64,000 nt of DNA, from NCBI RefSeq assembly GCF_008000935.1, contig NZ_CP042831.1, forward strand, positions 124,001 to 188,000. The letters are read 5' to 3'. This document shows, piece by piece, positions 17,815 through 27,112 of this stretch. Position numbers and translations under genes: made by a program. Position 1 is the first letter of the stretch. Every line of letters starts with the position of its first letter. The notes under the pieces are model-generated. The model did no database searches and was not told the origin of the DNA. It was given only the letters and a program-made list of their open reading frames with translations. The stretch comes from Flavobacterium alkalisoli. GTDB lineage: Bacteria; Bacteroidota; Bacteroidia; Flavobacteriales; Flavobacteriaceae.

Positions 17815-19749
17815 TTATTTTACCATTATTTTTTTAGACTCTGTATATCCGTCATATTCAATATTTAAAATATACATACCTGAGTTTAATGACGAAACAT
17901 CAACCTTGTCAACCAGGCTATTGAATTGCCTAACAATTCTTCCCTGTAAGTCATACATCACAACATTACCTTCAGCACCCTGAATACCAGAGCCTAACTG
18001 AATATTAATAACATCATTTGCCGGATTTGGAGAAACTGAAACATTATTATATTGAGAACTTCCCACATTAAGCTCATCTGTTACTGCATTAACAACAAGC
18101 GAAAAACGCTGAGGCAAATTTCCCTCTAAAGTATTCTTATGAGTAACAGTTATAGTATATACACCAGGAGTAATTTCGTTTTGAGGCACTAGTACGTCCT
18201 CAACATTATCTCTTGCATTATCAGCTTTTACAGCCCCAAAACCTAAGAACTCGCCTAAACCCCATGGTAAGTATGGAAACATATCTCCACTACGCTTTAC
18301 TCTAACATCAAGGTCGTTAATAAGTTTAATAGCCGGATCGTTAGCAGTCGTTGTTGGATCACCAGCAGGATCTGTCCAAACCACGGTAACCCTTAAATCC
18401 TGATTCCCATCAACGACAATCTCTCTTTCAATTGTTTCTCCGGGATTTAGAACAAGTTCTTCAATAAGAGAAGTTTCACCATTATTATTTATGGTTTCTA
18501 TAGCCCTTTTCGAATTGATAAGCCCCCATCCAAACTTCTGGTCAGGCCCGGGAAAACTCCCTGCTTCATCAGCACTATTTATCATAAGCGCCTTTAAAGT
18601 AGCCGCAAGCATAGATTCTTCATCATGTAGATTCATGTAATGTTGCTGCCATAAAAGCAATGTACCCGCAACACCGGGAGATGCCATAGATGTTCCAGGC
18701 ATATCCTTATAATAACTTCCGATATTAAAACCTTGTGTTCCAATAGGATAAGCAGAATGTACCGCAACACCTTTCATAGAGATATCCGGCTTTATTCTCC
18801 AGTCATCAGTAGGACCATAGCTACTGAAATCAGACATATCAACATCACTTGGGCTATTATAATTTGCAACACCTTCTACAGCAGCAACTACAATAGCATT
18901 TTTTGAAGTTTTGTTCCCCATAAGCAAATCGTTCTCTTCGGCCACTCTGTCATTACCGGCAGAAATAACCGCCTGATAAGTAGGAACCGCATGCATTACC
19001 AAATCCCACTTCCAACTTTCAGCCGAGTAGGCACCCGGCAAAAATGGAGGAGCAGTCTCCAAAACTGCACCATAAGAGTGATTGGAAATTAGAAGACCAT
19101 CTTCCGCAGCATCAAGAGCCTCTTCATCATCCTCTATATAATCATACGCCACTAAAGTTGCCTGAGGCGCCATACCCATAGCAGTAATATCTCCATTACC
19201 GGAACCTATAAGAGTACCTGCAACGTGAGTCGCGTGTCCTGAGTCATTTAACGCATTCTGAGTAGAACTGCTAAAAGCAACATTATCGCCTATAGAAATT
19301 CTTCCTATCAATTGTTCATGTGAAGTTAAGGGACCTCTAATTTCCCACATACCTACAACCATACCCTGACCCTCAAGATCAAGACCAAGGCTACCACCCG
19401 ATCTTAAATGATTAACACGAGCTGTAATAGCTGAACTGGAAGGACCAAAATTATTATGACTCGCTTTGTAGATAGGCTCATCAAGATCAGTAACACCACT
19501 AAGATAGCCATAATGTCCCTTCTTATATTCTATCACATGAGGCCATCCGTTAGCTTCTGCAAGCTCAAGGGTTCTTTTATGATTCTTCTCGTTATACTCT
19601 TTAAGCTCTGCACGAACTCTGGCAATTTCAGCCTTATCATGCCGCGCTGTAATTTTAGCCTTAGTTTCCGGAGTCGTTTGAGCATTTACCGTCAAGCCCA
19701 CAAAACCAAAGGCCAACAGCAAAAAAGCTGATAAAGTATTTTTTTTCAT
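17815..19749 (-). CDS. Secreted S8 (subtilisin-like) serine protease with type IX secretion domain, copy 1
   Basis: 644 residues. Signal peptide (1-23, VNAQ), a short pro-region, then the S8 catalytic domain: GHATHVAGT with catalytic His172 and PGTSMASPGVAG with the Ser. Around the expected Asp the sequence is VVGMWEIRGPLTSHEQ, so Glu136 stands where related proteases usually have WDGG. A beta-sandwich P-domain-like region (about 430-560) follows. The last 75 residues are a type A type IX sorting domain (SVSPNPANDVINI; GMYILNIEYDGYTESKKIMV), which sends it to the cell surface or medium. It is a tandem paralogue of the next gene, with long identical stretches. Confidence 0.9.
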   Translation of the reverse strand: MKKNTLSAFLLLAFGFVGLTVNAQTTPETKAKITARHDKAEIARVRAELKEYNEKNHKRTLELAEANGWPHVIEYKKGHYGYLSGVTDLDEPIYKASHNNFGPSSSAITARVNHLRSGGSLGLDLEGQGMVVGMWEIRGPLTSHEQLIGRISIGDNVAFSSSTQNALNDSGHATHVAGTLIGSGNGDITAMGMAPQATLVAYDYIEDDEEALDAAEDGLLISNHSYGAVLETAPPFLPGAYSAESWKWDLVMHAVPTYQAVISAGNDRVAEENDLLMGNKTSKNAIVVAAVEGVANYNSPSDVDMSDFSSYGPTDDWRIKPDISMKGVAVHSAYPIGTQGFNIGSYYKDMPGTSMASPGVAGTLLLWQQHYMNLHDEESMLAATLKALMINSADEAGSFPGPDQKFGWGLINSKRAIETINNNGETSLIEELVLNPGETIEREIVVDGNQDLRVTVVWTDPAGDPTTTANDPAIKLINDLDVRVKRSGDMFPYLPWGLGEFLGFGAVKADNARDNVEDVLVPQNEITPGVYTITVTHKNTLEGNLPQRFSLVVNAVTDELNVGSSQYNNVSVSPNPANDVINIQLGSGIQGAEGNVVMYDLQGRIVRQFNSLVDKVDVSSLNSGMYILNIEYDGYTESKKIMVK

Positions 19750-19911
19750 TTCAATAATTTTTTGATTAATTTTTTAGTTGGAATAATTTAAATTCAATTA
19801 AGAATACTTAAATAACGTAAAAAATTATTAAAAAAATATCAATTGTTAAAAATTTCACAAAATTTTTAAATCAACTTATAAATATTAAATATTCATTTAC
19901 CCCTTAATTAT

Positions 19912-19947
19912 AAACAAAAAAGCTGCCTTTAGGCAGCTTTTTTGTTT
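19912..19947 (-). terminator. Terminator after the second protease gene
   Basis: A perfect 16-bp inverted repeat (AAACAAAAAAGCTGCC, 19912-19927, with 19932-19947) has a four-base loop and a T-run. It may work on both strands. Confidence 0.85.
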
Positions 19948-19970
19948 ATGGAATAAATTTTATAATAAAA

Positions 19971-21914
19971 TTATTTTACCATTATTTTTTTAGACTCTGT
20001 ATATCCGTCATATTCAATATTTAAAATATACATACCAGAGTTTAATGATGAAACATCAACCTTATCAACTAAGGTATTGAATTGTCTAACAATCCTTCCC
20101 TGTAAGTCATACATTACAACACTACCTTCAGTACCCTGAACACCAGAACCTAACTGAATATTAATAACATCAGTTGCAGGGTTAGGATAAATTGAAACAT
20201 TGTTATATTGAGAATCTCTCACATTAAGCTCATCAGTTACAGCGTTTACAACAAGTGAAAACTGTTGAGGCTGATTACCCTGAAGTGTATTTTTATGAGT
20301 AACAGTTATAGTATATGTACCAGGAGTGATTTCAGTTTGTTCCACTAATACATCTTCTACATTATCTCTTATATTATCAGCTTTTACAGCACCAAATCCT
20401 AAGAAATCACCAAATCCCCAAGGTAAATACGGAAATATATCTCCACTAGCCTTTACCCTAACATCAAGGTCATTAACAAGTTTAATAGTCGGATCGTTAG
20501 CAGTCGTTGTTGATGTACCCGCAGGATCTGTCCAAACAACAGTAACCCTTAAATCCTGATCACCCTGAACAATAATCTGTCTTGTATAGGTTTCTCCCGG
20601 ATTTAGAACAAGCTCTTCAACAATTGAAGTTTCTCCAGCTCCATTCATGGTCTCTATAGCCTTTTTAGAATTTATAAGTCCCCATCCGAACTTCTGGTCC
20701 GGTCCAGGGAAACTTCCCGCCTCATCAGCACTGTTTATCATAAGTGCCTTTAATGTAGCTGCACGCATAGGTGTTCCTTCATGAAGATCCATATAATGCT
20801 GTTGCCATAAAAGCAATGCACCGGCAACACCCGGAGATGCCATAGATGTACCCTGAAGTTCAGCATAACCACTACCAAAAGTAGAACTTCCCGCAGCTCC
20901 GGCAGGATAAGCAGAATGTACTGCCACACCTTTCATAGAGATATCCGGTTTTACCCTTCTGTCATCTGTAGGACCATAGCTACTGAAATCAGACATGTCA
21001 ACATCATTTGGGCTATTATAATTTGCAACACCATCAACAGCAGCAACTATAATTGGATTTTTTGATGTTTTGTTACCTATAAGTATATCATTCTCTTCAG
21101 CTTCTCTGTCATTACCTGCAGAAATAACCGCCTGATAATAAGGAGCTGCATACAGAACCTGATCCCACTGACGACTCTCAGAGGAGTACGCACCAGGCAT
21201 CCATGAAGCTGCGTTTGCCAAAGGAATACCATAAGAGTGATTTGAAACCAAAAGTCCATCTTCAGTTGCAGCATCAAGAGCTTCTATATTATCCTGATTT
21301 GAATTGTATGCTACAAGAGTTGCCTGAGGCGCCATACCCTTAGCTGTTACATCACCATTACCTGAACCTATAAGAGTACCGGCAACGTGAGTTGCGTGCC
21401 CTGAACTATTTAATGCATCCTGAGTAGAACCATTAAAAGCAGTACCATTATCTCCAGAAGTAATTCTTCCAACCAGCTGTTCGTGTGAAGTTAGGGGACC
21501 CCCTATTTCCCACATACCTACAACCATACCCTGACCCTCAAGATCAAGACCAAGGCTACCACCCGATCTTAAATGATTAACACGAGCCGTAATAGTTGAA
21601 CTGGAAGGACCAAAATTATTATCGCTTGCTTTATAGATAGGCTCATCAAGATCTGTAACACCACTAAGATAGCTATACTGACCTTTTTTATACTCTAACA
21701 TAAGAGGCCATCCGTTTGCTTCTGCAAGCTCAAGGGTTCTTTTATGGTTTTTTTCATTATAATCTTTAAGCTCTGCACGAACTTTGCTAATCTCAGCCTG
21801 ATTATAACGAGATGTAATTTTAGCCTTAGCTTCCGGAGTTGTTTGAGCACTAGCTGTTAAGCCAACAAGCCCCAAAGACAACAACAAAAAAGCTGATACA
21901 GTATTTTTTTTCAT
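19971..21914 (-). CDS. Secreted S8 (subtilisin-like) serine protease with type IX secretion domain, copy 2
   Basis: 647 residues, the tandem paralogue of the downstream protease with the same plan: signal peptide, pro-region, S8 domain (GHATHVAGT; LQGTSMASPGVAG), beta domain, and type IX sorting domain identical over its last 26 residues. It again has MWEIGGPLTSHEQ, with Glu in place of the usual Asp. The copies differ most between the catalytic His and Ser (about residues 190-270), which lines the substrate cleft, so they may cut different sequences. Each has its own terminator. A TATTTTTG box at 22008-22015 on the minus strand could be its promoter. Confidence 0.9.
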   Translation of the reverse strand: MKKNTVSAFLLLSLGLVGLTASAQTTPEAKAKITSRYNQAEISKVRAELKDYNEKNHKRTLELAEANGWPLMLEYKKGQYSYLSGVTDLDEPIYKASDNNFGPSSSTITARVNHLRSGGSLGLDLEGQGMVVGMWEIGGPLTSHEQLVGRITSGDNGTAFNGSTQDALNSSGHATHVAGTLIGSGNGDVTAKGMAPQATLVAYNSNQDNIEALDAATEDGLLVSNHSYGIPLANAASWMPGAYSSESRQWDQVLYAAPYYQAVISAGNDREAEENDILIGNKTSKNPIIVAAVDGVANYNSPNDVDMSDFSSYGPTDDRRVKPDISMKGVAVHSAYPAGAAGSSTFGSGYAELQGTSMASPGVAGALLLWQQHYMDLHEGTPMRAATLKALMINSADEAGSFPGPDQKFGWGLINSKKAIETMNGAGETSIVEELVLNPGETYTRQIIVQGDQDLRVTVVWTDPAGTSTTTANDPTIKLVNDLDVRVKASGDIFPYLPWGFGDFLGFGAVKADNIRDNVEDVLVEQTEITPGTYTITVTHKNTLQGNQPQQFSLVVNAVTDELNVRDSQYNNVSIYPNPATDVINIQLGSGVQGTEGSVVMYDLQGRIVRQFNTLVDKVDVSSLNSGMYILNIEYDGYTESKKIMVK

Positions 21915-22066
21915 AACTGTTTTAAATAATTTAAAATAAACAAATCAATCAATAGATAAACTCATTTTCAAAAAGCCAAACTTCTAACAACTTGAAAATA
22001 AGATTCGCAAAAATATAAATAAATATAAATTAACTAGTATTAATTTTAATTTTAACGCAACTAAAC

Positions 22067-22074
22067 TACATTTG
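22067..22074 (+). promoter_or_regulatory. Promoter -7 element of rnhB
   Basis: TACATTTG matches TAnnTTTG and ends 38 bases before the rnhB ATG. No clear -33 TTG is seen. Confidence 0.5.
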
Positions 22075-22112
22075 CGTATAGTTATTTACGAAAAAAAGCA
22101 ACAATTCGGTTT

Positions 22113-22718
22113 ATGTTATCATTAAAATTTTCAGAGTTCATGATTGAAACAGGTACAGATGAAGCAGGCAGAGGATGCCTTGCCGGCCCGGTTACCGCAG
22201 CAGCTGTTATTTTACCGGAAGACTTTGAATTAGAATTACTTAACGACTCTAAACAATTAACCGAAAAAACCAGAGACCTCCTTCGTCCTTTAATTGAACA
22301 AAAGGCTCTTTGTTATCATGTTACAAACATCGAGCCAGACATTATTGACGAAATAAATATTTTAAATGCCTCAATAAGAGCAATGCAGGAATGTATTACT
22401 AAACTTGAGCCTGTACCTCATTACATTATAGTAGACGGAAACAGATTTAAACCCGTAAACAACATTCCATATAGTTGTATAGTAAAGGGCGACAGTAAGT
22501 TTTTAAGTATTGCAGCAGCTTCTGTTTTAGCCAAAACTTACAGAGACGAATACATGAACCGTATTCATGAAGAATACCCAATGTACAACTGGAAAAAAAA
22601 TAAAGGTTACCCAACAGTTGAGCACCGTGAAGCGATTAGAAAATATGGCATTACCAAATACCACCGTAAATCATTCAGGCTATTACCAGATCAGTTAGAA
22701 CTGGATTTTGGATTATAA
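22113..22718 (+). CDS. rnhB: Ribonuclease HII
   Basis: 201 residues. It cleaves the RNA strand of RNA-DNA hybrids and single ribonucleotides in DNA. The type 2 RNase H active site is complete: [14 protein letters not shown] with Asp and Glu, IIVDGNRF with the third Asp, and the [21 protein letters not shown] signature. A downstream start at MIETGTDE (22140) is possible, but related proteins have a similar nine-residue lead. Its stop codon directly abuts that of lipB on the other strand, with no bases between and no visible hairpin. Confidence 0.95.
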   Translation: MLSLKFSEFMIETGTDEAGRGCLAGPVTAAAVILPEDFELELLNDSKQLTEKTRDLLRPLIEQKALCYHVTNIEPDIIDEINILNASIRAMQECITKLEPVPHYIIVDGNRFKPVNNIPYSCIVKGDSKFLSIAAASVLAKTYRDEYMNRIHEEYPMYNWKKNKGYPTVEHREAIRKYGITKYHRKSFRLLPDQLELDFGL

Positions 22719-23447
22719 TTAAACCTTAAGCAGTAGTTCAGCTTCGGCATTTACAATCTCTGCCTCAAAAAGTTCAACAAAGTACTTAAGGATTTTTTTC
22801 TTTATCTCTTCCTCATCAACTTTATCAACTCTTAACTCAACATTTAGCGAGGTTACAGCTTTGTCCTTTATTCCGCACGGAATAATATTATCAAAGTAAC
22901 CTAAATCAGCATTTACATTAAAAGCAAAACCATGCATAGTTACCCATCTTGAGGCTCTAACACCCATAGCGCATATCTTTCGTGCGAAAGGAGTACCTAC
23001 ATCAAGCCATACTCCGGTTTCTCCTTCACTCCTAACCCCGTTAAGACCATAGTCGGCCATTACTTTTATTATCACTTCCTCTAAAAAGCGCAGGTATTTA
23101 TGTATATCAGTAAAGAAATTTTCAAGATCTAATATTGGATATCCTACAACCTGACCGGGACCGTGATAAGTGATATCCCCTCCCCTGTTAATTTTATAGA
23201 AAGTAGCCCCTTTACTTTCAAGCTGCTTTTCATTAAGCAACAGGTTTTCTATATCCCCGCTTTTTCCTAATGTATAAACATGCGGATGCTGTGTAAACAA
23301 CAGGTAATTAGGCGTATCATCATTACGCTCTTCCCTCCTGTTTTTAATCTTTACATCAAGTATCCCGCTAAAAAGGCTTTCCTGAAAATCCCACACCTCT
23401 TTGTAATCTTTCATTCCTAAATCCAGGAACTTTACTTGTTTATTCAT
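22719..23447 (-). CDS. lipB: Lipoyl(octanoyl) transferase
   Basis: 242 residues. It moves octanoate from acyl carrier protein to lipoyl domains, the first step of lipoate synthesis. Signatures: NRGGDITYHGPGQVVGYPI (the family pattern), the lysine in FARKICAMGVRASRW, and the catalytic Cys in NIIPCGIKDKAVTSL. The length is normal. The C-terminal helix (FVELFEAEIVNAEAELL) is typical. It is transcribed alone and converges on rnhB without a gap. Confidence 0.95.
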   Translation of the reverse strand: MNKQVKFLDLGMKDYKEVWDFQESLFSGILDVKIKNRREERNDDTPNYLLFTQHPHVYTLGKSGDIENLLLNEKQLESKGATFYKINRGGDITYHGPGQVVGYPILDLENFFTDIHKYLRFLEEVIIKVMADYGLNGVRSEGETGVWLDVGTPFARKICAMGVRASRWVTMHGFAFNVNADLGYFDNIIPCGIKDKAVTSLNVELRVDKVDEEEIKKKILKYFVELFEAEIVNAEAELLLKV

Positions 23448-23491
23448 AGCAGTAAAATAAGTTGACTACAAAATTACAAAACTTAAACCAA

Positions 23492-23518
23492 TAAAAAGAG
23501 GTGCTTAAAGCACCTCTT
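23492..23518 (-). terminator. Terminator after the Met-rich lipoprotein gene
   Basis: The stem AAGAGGTGC/GCACCTCTT is followed by a T-run on the minus strand, 23 bases after the stop codon. Confidence 0.8.
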
Positions 23519-23540
23519 AAATATTCTGTATAAATATAAT

Positions 23541-24275
23541 TTATTCGAAATTTACCTCAATCCCCATATTCTTAGGATCAACATAATAATCGCTAAGAGT
23601 ATATGTAACGGTAACTGATTTTCTGTCTTCACTAATTATGGCAGCAGAATTTGACACCGACTTGATTCTTTTAGGAAACTTATAATTCATTACATATTTA
23701 GAACTTTCAAACATAGCCATATACATTGCAAGGCTATCAGGAATTTGTTTCATTTCGGCAGGCATAGTTATTTTTTTAATAAACTTTTTACCATTATAAA
23801 AATAGCTTACTTCCGAATCATTTTTAAAAGCATCAGGCATACCATCCTGCTCATTGGCTCCTCCCTGCATATTTTTAACTTCCTTCATAAGCTTCATCAT
23901 ATCCTGAAGTTCGTTAACTCCTTTAAAATCCGTTATCATATCAAATTTAAATTCGGTTGTAGCAGGATCCATCAACATTTTCATTTTCATATTAGAAAAC
24001 GCCTGCATCATCTTTCTTTCCTTTTCAGGCAGCATAGCAATACTATCCTTATGTTCTTCAAGAAGTTCCTTAAAATTTATAATAGTATCCATACGCTCAC
24101 CTCCTGTTTCCTTTGTCATTTCTTCACCTGCCATAGCCATTAGCTGAGAGGCGTCCATAGCTAATGTCATGGTACCGCTACCATCTTCGTTTATAACCAG
24201 TGTTTCTGTAAAGTTGCAGGAAGTAGCAAACAGTGACAAGAAAAGACTGAACGCTAAAAGTAATTTTGTTTTCAT
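23541..24275 (-). CDS. Met-rich lipoprotein, function unknown
   Basis: A 244-residue predicted lipoprotein (signal LFLSLFATSC, then NFTETLVINEDGSG). I do not recognise a named family. About 27 of 244 residues are Met, many in clusters (LMAMAGEEM, NMKMKMLM, MMKLM, MYMAMF). The N-terminal strands TLVINEDGSGTMTLAMD and the C-terminal TVTYTLSDYYVDPKNMG suggest a lipid- or outer-membrane-associated beta domain around a helical middle. It has its own promoter and terminator, so it is a single-gene transcript. Compare the equally Met-rich secreted protein at 57125-57928. Confidence 0.75.
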   Translation of the reverse strand: MKTKLLLAFSLFLSLFATSCNFTETLVINEDGSGTMTLAMDASQLMAMAGEEMTKETGGERMDTIINFKELLEEHKDSIAMLPEKERKMMQAFSNMKMKMLMDPATTEFKFDMITDFKGVNELQDMMKLMKEVKNMQGGANEQDGMPDAFKNDSEVSYFYNGKKFIKKITMPAEMKQIPDSLAMYMAMFESSKYVMNYKFPKRIKSVSNSAAIISEDRKSVTVTYTLSDYYVDPKNMGIEVNFE

Positions 24276-24302
24276 ATTAAGGTGTTTGTTTTGTTAATGA
24301 GC

Positions 24303-24331
24303 CAAAGATAATCTTTTTTAAAAGCTAACAA
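24303..24331 (-). promoter_or_regulatory. Promoter of the Met-rich lipoprotein gene
   Basis: On the minus strand TTG (24329-24331), 18 bases, then TATCTTTG (24303-24310): a full match to the Bacteroidetes consensus. It faces away from the lysS promoter. Confidence 0.75.
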
Positions 24332-24359
24332 AAAGTCCTGATACAGTTAAAAATGCAAA

Positions 24360-24389
24360 TTGATTATTTGTTAATAATGATTATCTTTG
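24360..24389 (+). promoter_or_regulatory. Promoter of lysS
   Basis: TTG (24360-24362), 19 bases, then TATCTTTG (24382-24389), ending 23 bases before the lysS ATG. It rules out the upstream ATG at 24353 as the start, since that codon would lie upstream of the transcript. Confidence 0.8.
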
Positions 24390-24412
24390 CGGGCTTAAAA
24401 ACATTAATAATC

Positions 24413-26107
24413 ATGCAGCTTTCAGAACAAGAAATCATCCGTAGAGAAAAACTGGACTCGCTGAGAAATCTCGGCATCAATCCGTATCCCGCTAATTTAT
24501 TTCCTGTAGACCACACGTCTAAACAGGTTAAGGAAGATTTTGCTGAAGGTAAGAAGGTTATTATTGCCGGACGTGTTATGTCATTCCGTATTCAGGGTAA
24601 AGCGTCTTTTGCCGAAATACAGGACAGCGAAGGCCGTGTACAGATTTACATTAACAGAGATGAAATTTGTCCTGATGAGGATAAAACAAAATACAACGAA
24701 GTATTTAAAAAACTTATTGACCTTGGTGACTTTATTGGTGTGGAAGGTACTCTTTTCACCACCCAGGTTGGAGAAAAATCAGTTCGTGTAAGCGATTTTA
24801 CTCTTTTAAGTAAAACACTTCGTCCGCTTCCTATGCCTAAAACAGATGCAGAAGGAAAAGTATACGACAGTTTTAGTGACCCTGAACTACGTTACCGTCA
24901 GCGTTATGTAGACTTAGTAGTTAACCCTCAGGTTAAAGAAGTTTTTGTTAAGAGAACGAAACTTTTTAACGCCATGAGAAGCTTCTTTAACGACAAAGGT
25001 TACTTTGAGGTAGAAACCCCTGTATTACAGCCTATACCGGGAGGAGCAGCGGCAAGACCGTTTGTAACGCACCATAACTCACTTGACATTCCTCTATACA
25101 TGAGGATAGCAAATGAGCTTTATCTTAAAAGGCTTATTGTAGGTGGTTTTGACGGTGTGTATGAGTTTAGTAAAAACTTCCGTAACGAAGGTATGGACAG
25201 AACACACAACCCTGAGTTTACGGCAATGGAGATATATGTAGCCTACAAAGACTACAACTGGATGATGGAGTTTACCGAAAACCTGCTTGAGCACTGTGCT
25301 ACAGCTGTTAACAGAACTACCAAAGCTACATTTGGCGAGCACACTGTAGATTTTAAGGCTCCTTATGCAAGAGTTACCATGACTGATGCCATTAAGCAGT
25401 TTACAGGCTTTGACATTACCGGAAAAACTGAGGCAGAGATTTTTGAAGCTGCTAAAGGTATGGGTATTGAGGTTGATGAGACTATGGGTAAAGGAAAACT
25501 TATCGACGAGATTTTTGGTGAGAAATGTGAGGGTAATTTTATACAGCCAACATTTATTACCGACTATCCAAAAGAGATGAGCCCACTTTGTAAAGAGCAC
25601 CGTGAAAATCCGGAACTTACAGAGCGTTTTGAGCTTATGGTTTGCGGTAAGGAAATAGCTAATGCTTATTCTGAACTTAACGACCCTATTGATCAGAGAG
25701 AGCGTTTTGAAGCTCAGCTTAAACTTGCCGAAAGAGGTGATGATGAGGCAGGTCAGTTTATAGACTTTGACTTCCTTAGAGCTTTAGAATATGGTATGCC
25801 TCCTACATCTGGACTTGGTATTGGTATGGACAGGTTAATAATGTTCTTAACCAACAACCAGTCTATTCAGGAAGTATTATTCTTCCCTCAAATGAGACCT
25901 GAGAAAAAAGGCCCTGAGCTTACGGAAGACGAAAAACTTATTGCAGAGATACTTAAAGCAAGTACATCATTAGCATTAGACGCCCTTAAAGCAGAAGCCG
26001 GACTAAGTGGTAAAAAATGGGATGCTGCAATGAAAGGCCTTTCAAAACACGGACTTGTAAGAGTGGTAGTAGAAGGCGACATAAAAACTGTAGAATTTAA
26101 AGGATAA
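24413..26107 (+). CDS. lysS: Lysyl-tRNA synthetase, class II
   Basis: 564 residues from MQLSEQEIIRREKL. It has an N-terminal OB-fold anticodon-binding domain (about 50-150) and a class II catalytic core: motif 1 around FFNDKGYFEVETPVL, motif 2 FRNEGMDRTHNPEFTAMEIY, and motif 3 GLGIGMDRLIMFL. After the usual end (LFFPQMRPE) there is an extra tail of about 60 residues with helices and KKWDAAMKGLSKHGLVRV, a DNA- or RNA-binding-like segment common in Bacteroidetes LysRS. The start is set by the promoter just upstream. It ends before a shared bidirectional terminator. Confidence 0.96.
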   Translation: MQLSEQEIIRREKLDSLRNLGINPYPANLFPVDHTSKQVKEDFAEGKKVIIAGRVMSFRIQGKASFAEIQDSEGRVQIYINRDEICPDEDKTKYNEVFKKLIDLGDFIGVEGTLFTTQVGEKSVRVSDFTLLSKTLRPLPMPKTDAEGKVYDSFSDPELRYRQRYVDLVVNPQVKEVFVKRTKLFNAMRSFFNDKGYFEVETPVLQPIPGGAAARPFVTHHNSLDIPLYMRIANELYLKRLIVGGFDGVYEFSKNFRNEGMDRTHNPEFTAMEIYVAYKDYNWMMEFTENLLEHCATAVNRTTKATFGEHTVDFKAPYARVTMTDAIKQFTGFDITGKTEAEIFEAAKGMGIEVDETMGKGKLIDEIFGEKCEGNFIQPTFITDYPKEMSPLCKEHRENPELTERFELMVCGKEIANAYSELNDPIDQRERFEAQLKLAERGDDEAGQFIDFDFLRALEYGMPPTSGLGIGMDRLIMFLTNNQSIQEVLFFPQMRPEKKGPELTEDEKLIAEILKASTSLALDALKAEAGLSGKKWDAAMKGLSKHGLVRVVVEGDIKTVEFKG

Positions 26108-26123
26108 CATCCTTAATATATAA

Positions 26124-26156
26124 ACAAAAAAAGGAACCGAAACGGTTCCTTTTTTT
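26124..26156. terminator. Bidirectional terminator between lysS and the barrel gene
   Basis: The inverted repeat AAAAAAGGAACCG/CGGTTCCTTTTTT has A/T tracts on both sides, so it can end the plus-strand lysS transcript and the minus-strand operon. It touches the stop codon of the latter. Confidence 0.9.
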
Positions 26157-27108
26157 ATAAGCTATAATTAAGATTTAAAGCCAATCGGTAATTTGCCTCC
26201 ACCTTACCTCCCGTAAGATTTTGGCTTATGGGCAACATTCCGTTTACTCCAAAAGAAAATTTATTCATACCAACCTCAAAGCCTGTCCTTCCAAAAAGGA
26301 TATCACCTTTAGTGTTGGGCACATCTTCACCATATTGCCTGTTTGAAGCATAAACTTCTCCTGCTAACCCTGCCTGAGGTACAAATGTAAACTTTTGCTT
26401 CTCTATCACATAAAAGAATGTACCTGCATAATTAAACTGGTCACCAAACTGATAGTTTTCATTGTTTTCGGTCTTGAAAACATAATTAACCATTGCATTA
26501 AAACCAAATTGTTTATGCTTCACAACATATTCTGTTGCAAGCAGGTAATCCCAACTACCGGTGCCCAACTGAAAGCTTGGGTTAACACTACCATTATTAG
26601 CACTGTTATAAGTACCTGTAGGTGCCTTAACCCCTGCACCTGCCTGGAGCGTATGCCTAAATGCTAACGTATCTGCTTTGGTTTGATAAACCGTATAAAG
26701 ACCCAAAACTGTTATATCACCTATACCGTCTATTGACTGTTTACCTGTAGAAGGCGTACGGCTATTAAAGTGATAAGGCACCAATGCCGAAACCTGTATA
26801 TTTTTTGCCACAGGTATCCTTGACCAGGCCTGTATAGTATTAAAGCTCTCGTCTATCCATGGTGAATTATTAAAAATACCTTCACGGCTCGAATAACTTT
26901 GGTACATGTATCGTATCCCTACAAAATTCTGATCGAGCATAGAACTGAATCCCATACCTCCCCCGCTGGCTGAACATCCGCAGGCATCACAAAAATCTTC
27001 AAATTCAAACATATACTGTCTGAAATTTGGATAAAGTGTATCTTTTTCTGTTTCGGCATAAAACATTTGCGACGCAAGAAGCAGTATGCCTATTATATAT
27101 TTTTTCAT
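26155..27108 (-). CDS. Outer-membrane beta-barrel protein of a copper-type locus
   Basis: 317 residues. Signal peptide (IIGILLLASQMFYA), then a Cys cluster FCDACGCSASGGGMGF (Cys40, 43, 45) and a barrel of about 12 strands ending with the typical LALNLNYSL. It resembles the transporter-like barrels that accompany MbnP/MbnH pairs. The Cys cluster at the mouth of the barrel could bind copper. It starts four bases after the di-haem peroxidase gene, so the two are translationally linked. The function is inferred from context only. Confidence 0.7.
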   Translation of the reverse strand: MKKYIIGILLLASQMFYAETEKDTLYPNFRQYMFEFEDFCDACGCSASGGGMGFSSMLDQNFVGIRYMYQSYSSREGIFNNSPWIDESFNTIQAWSRIPVAKNIQVSALVPYHFNSRTPSTGKQSIDGIGDITVLGLYTVYQTKADTLAFRHTLQAGAGVKAPTGTYNSANNGSVNPSFQLGTGSWDYLLATEYVVKHKQFGFNAMVNYVFKTENNENYQFGDQFNYAGTFFYVIEKQKFTFVPQAGLAGEVYASNRQYGEDVPNTKGDILFGRTGFEVGMNKFSFGVNGMLPISQNLTGGKVEANYRLALNLNYSL

Positions 27109-27112
27109 TTAA

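Noticed and set aside
23745..24143. 132-codon frame on the plus strand
   Set aside because: It is antisense to the Met-rich lipoprotein gene and rich in His and Phe from reversed Met and Lys codons.
24353..24412. Extended lysS start with 20 extra residues
   Set aside because: The promoter TTG-N19-TATCTTTG lies inside this part, so the first ATG would not be transcribed.
25094..25600. 168-codon frame on the minus strand
   Set aside because: It is within lysS, which is unmistakable in the other strand.
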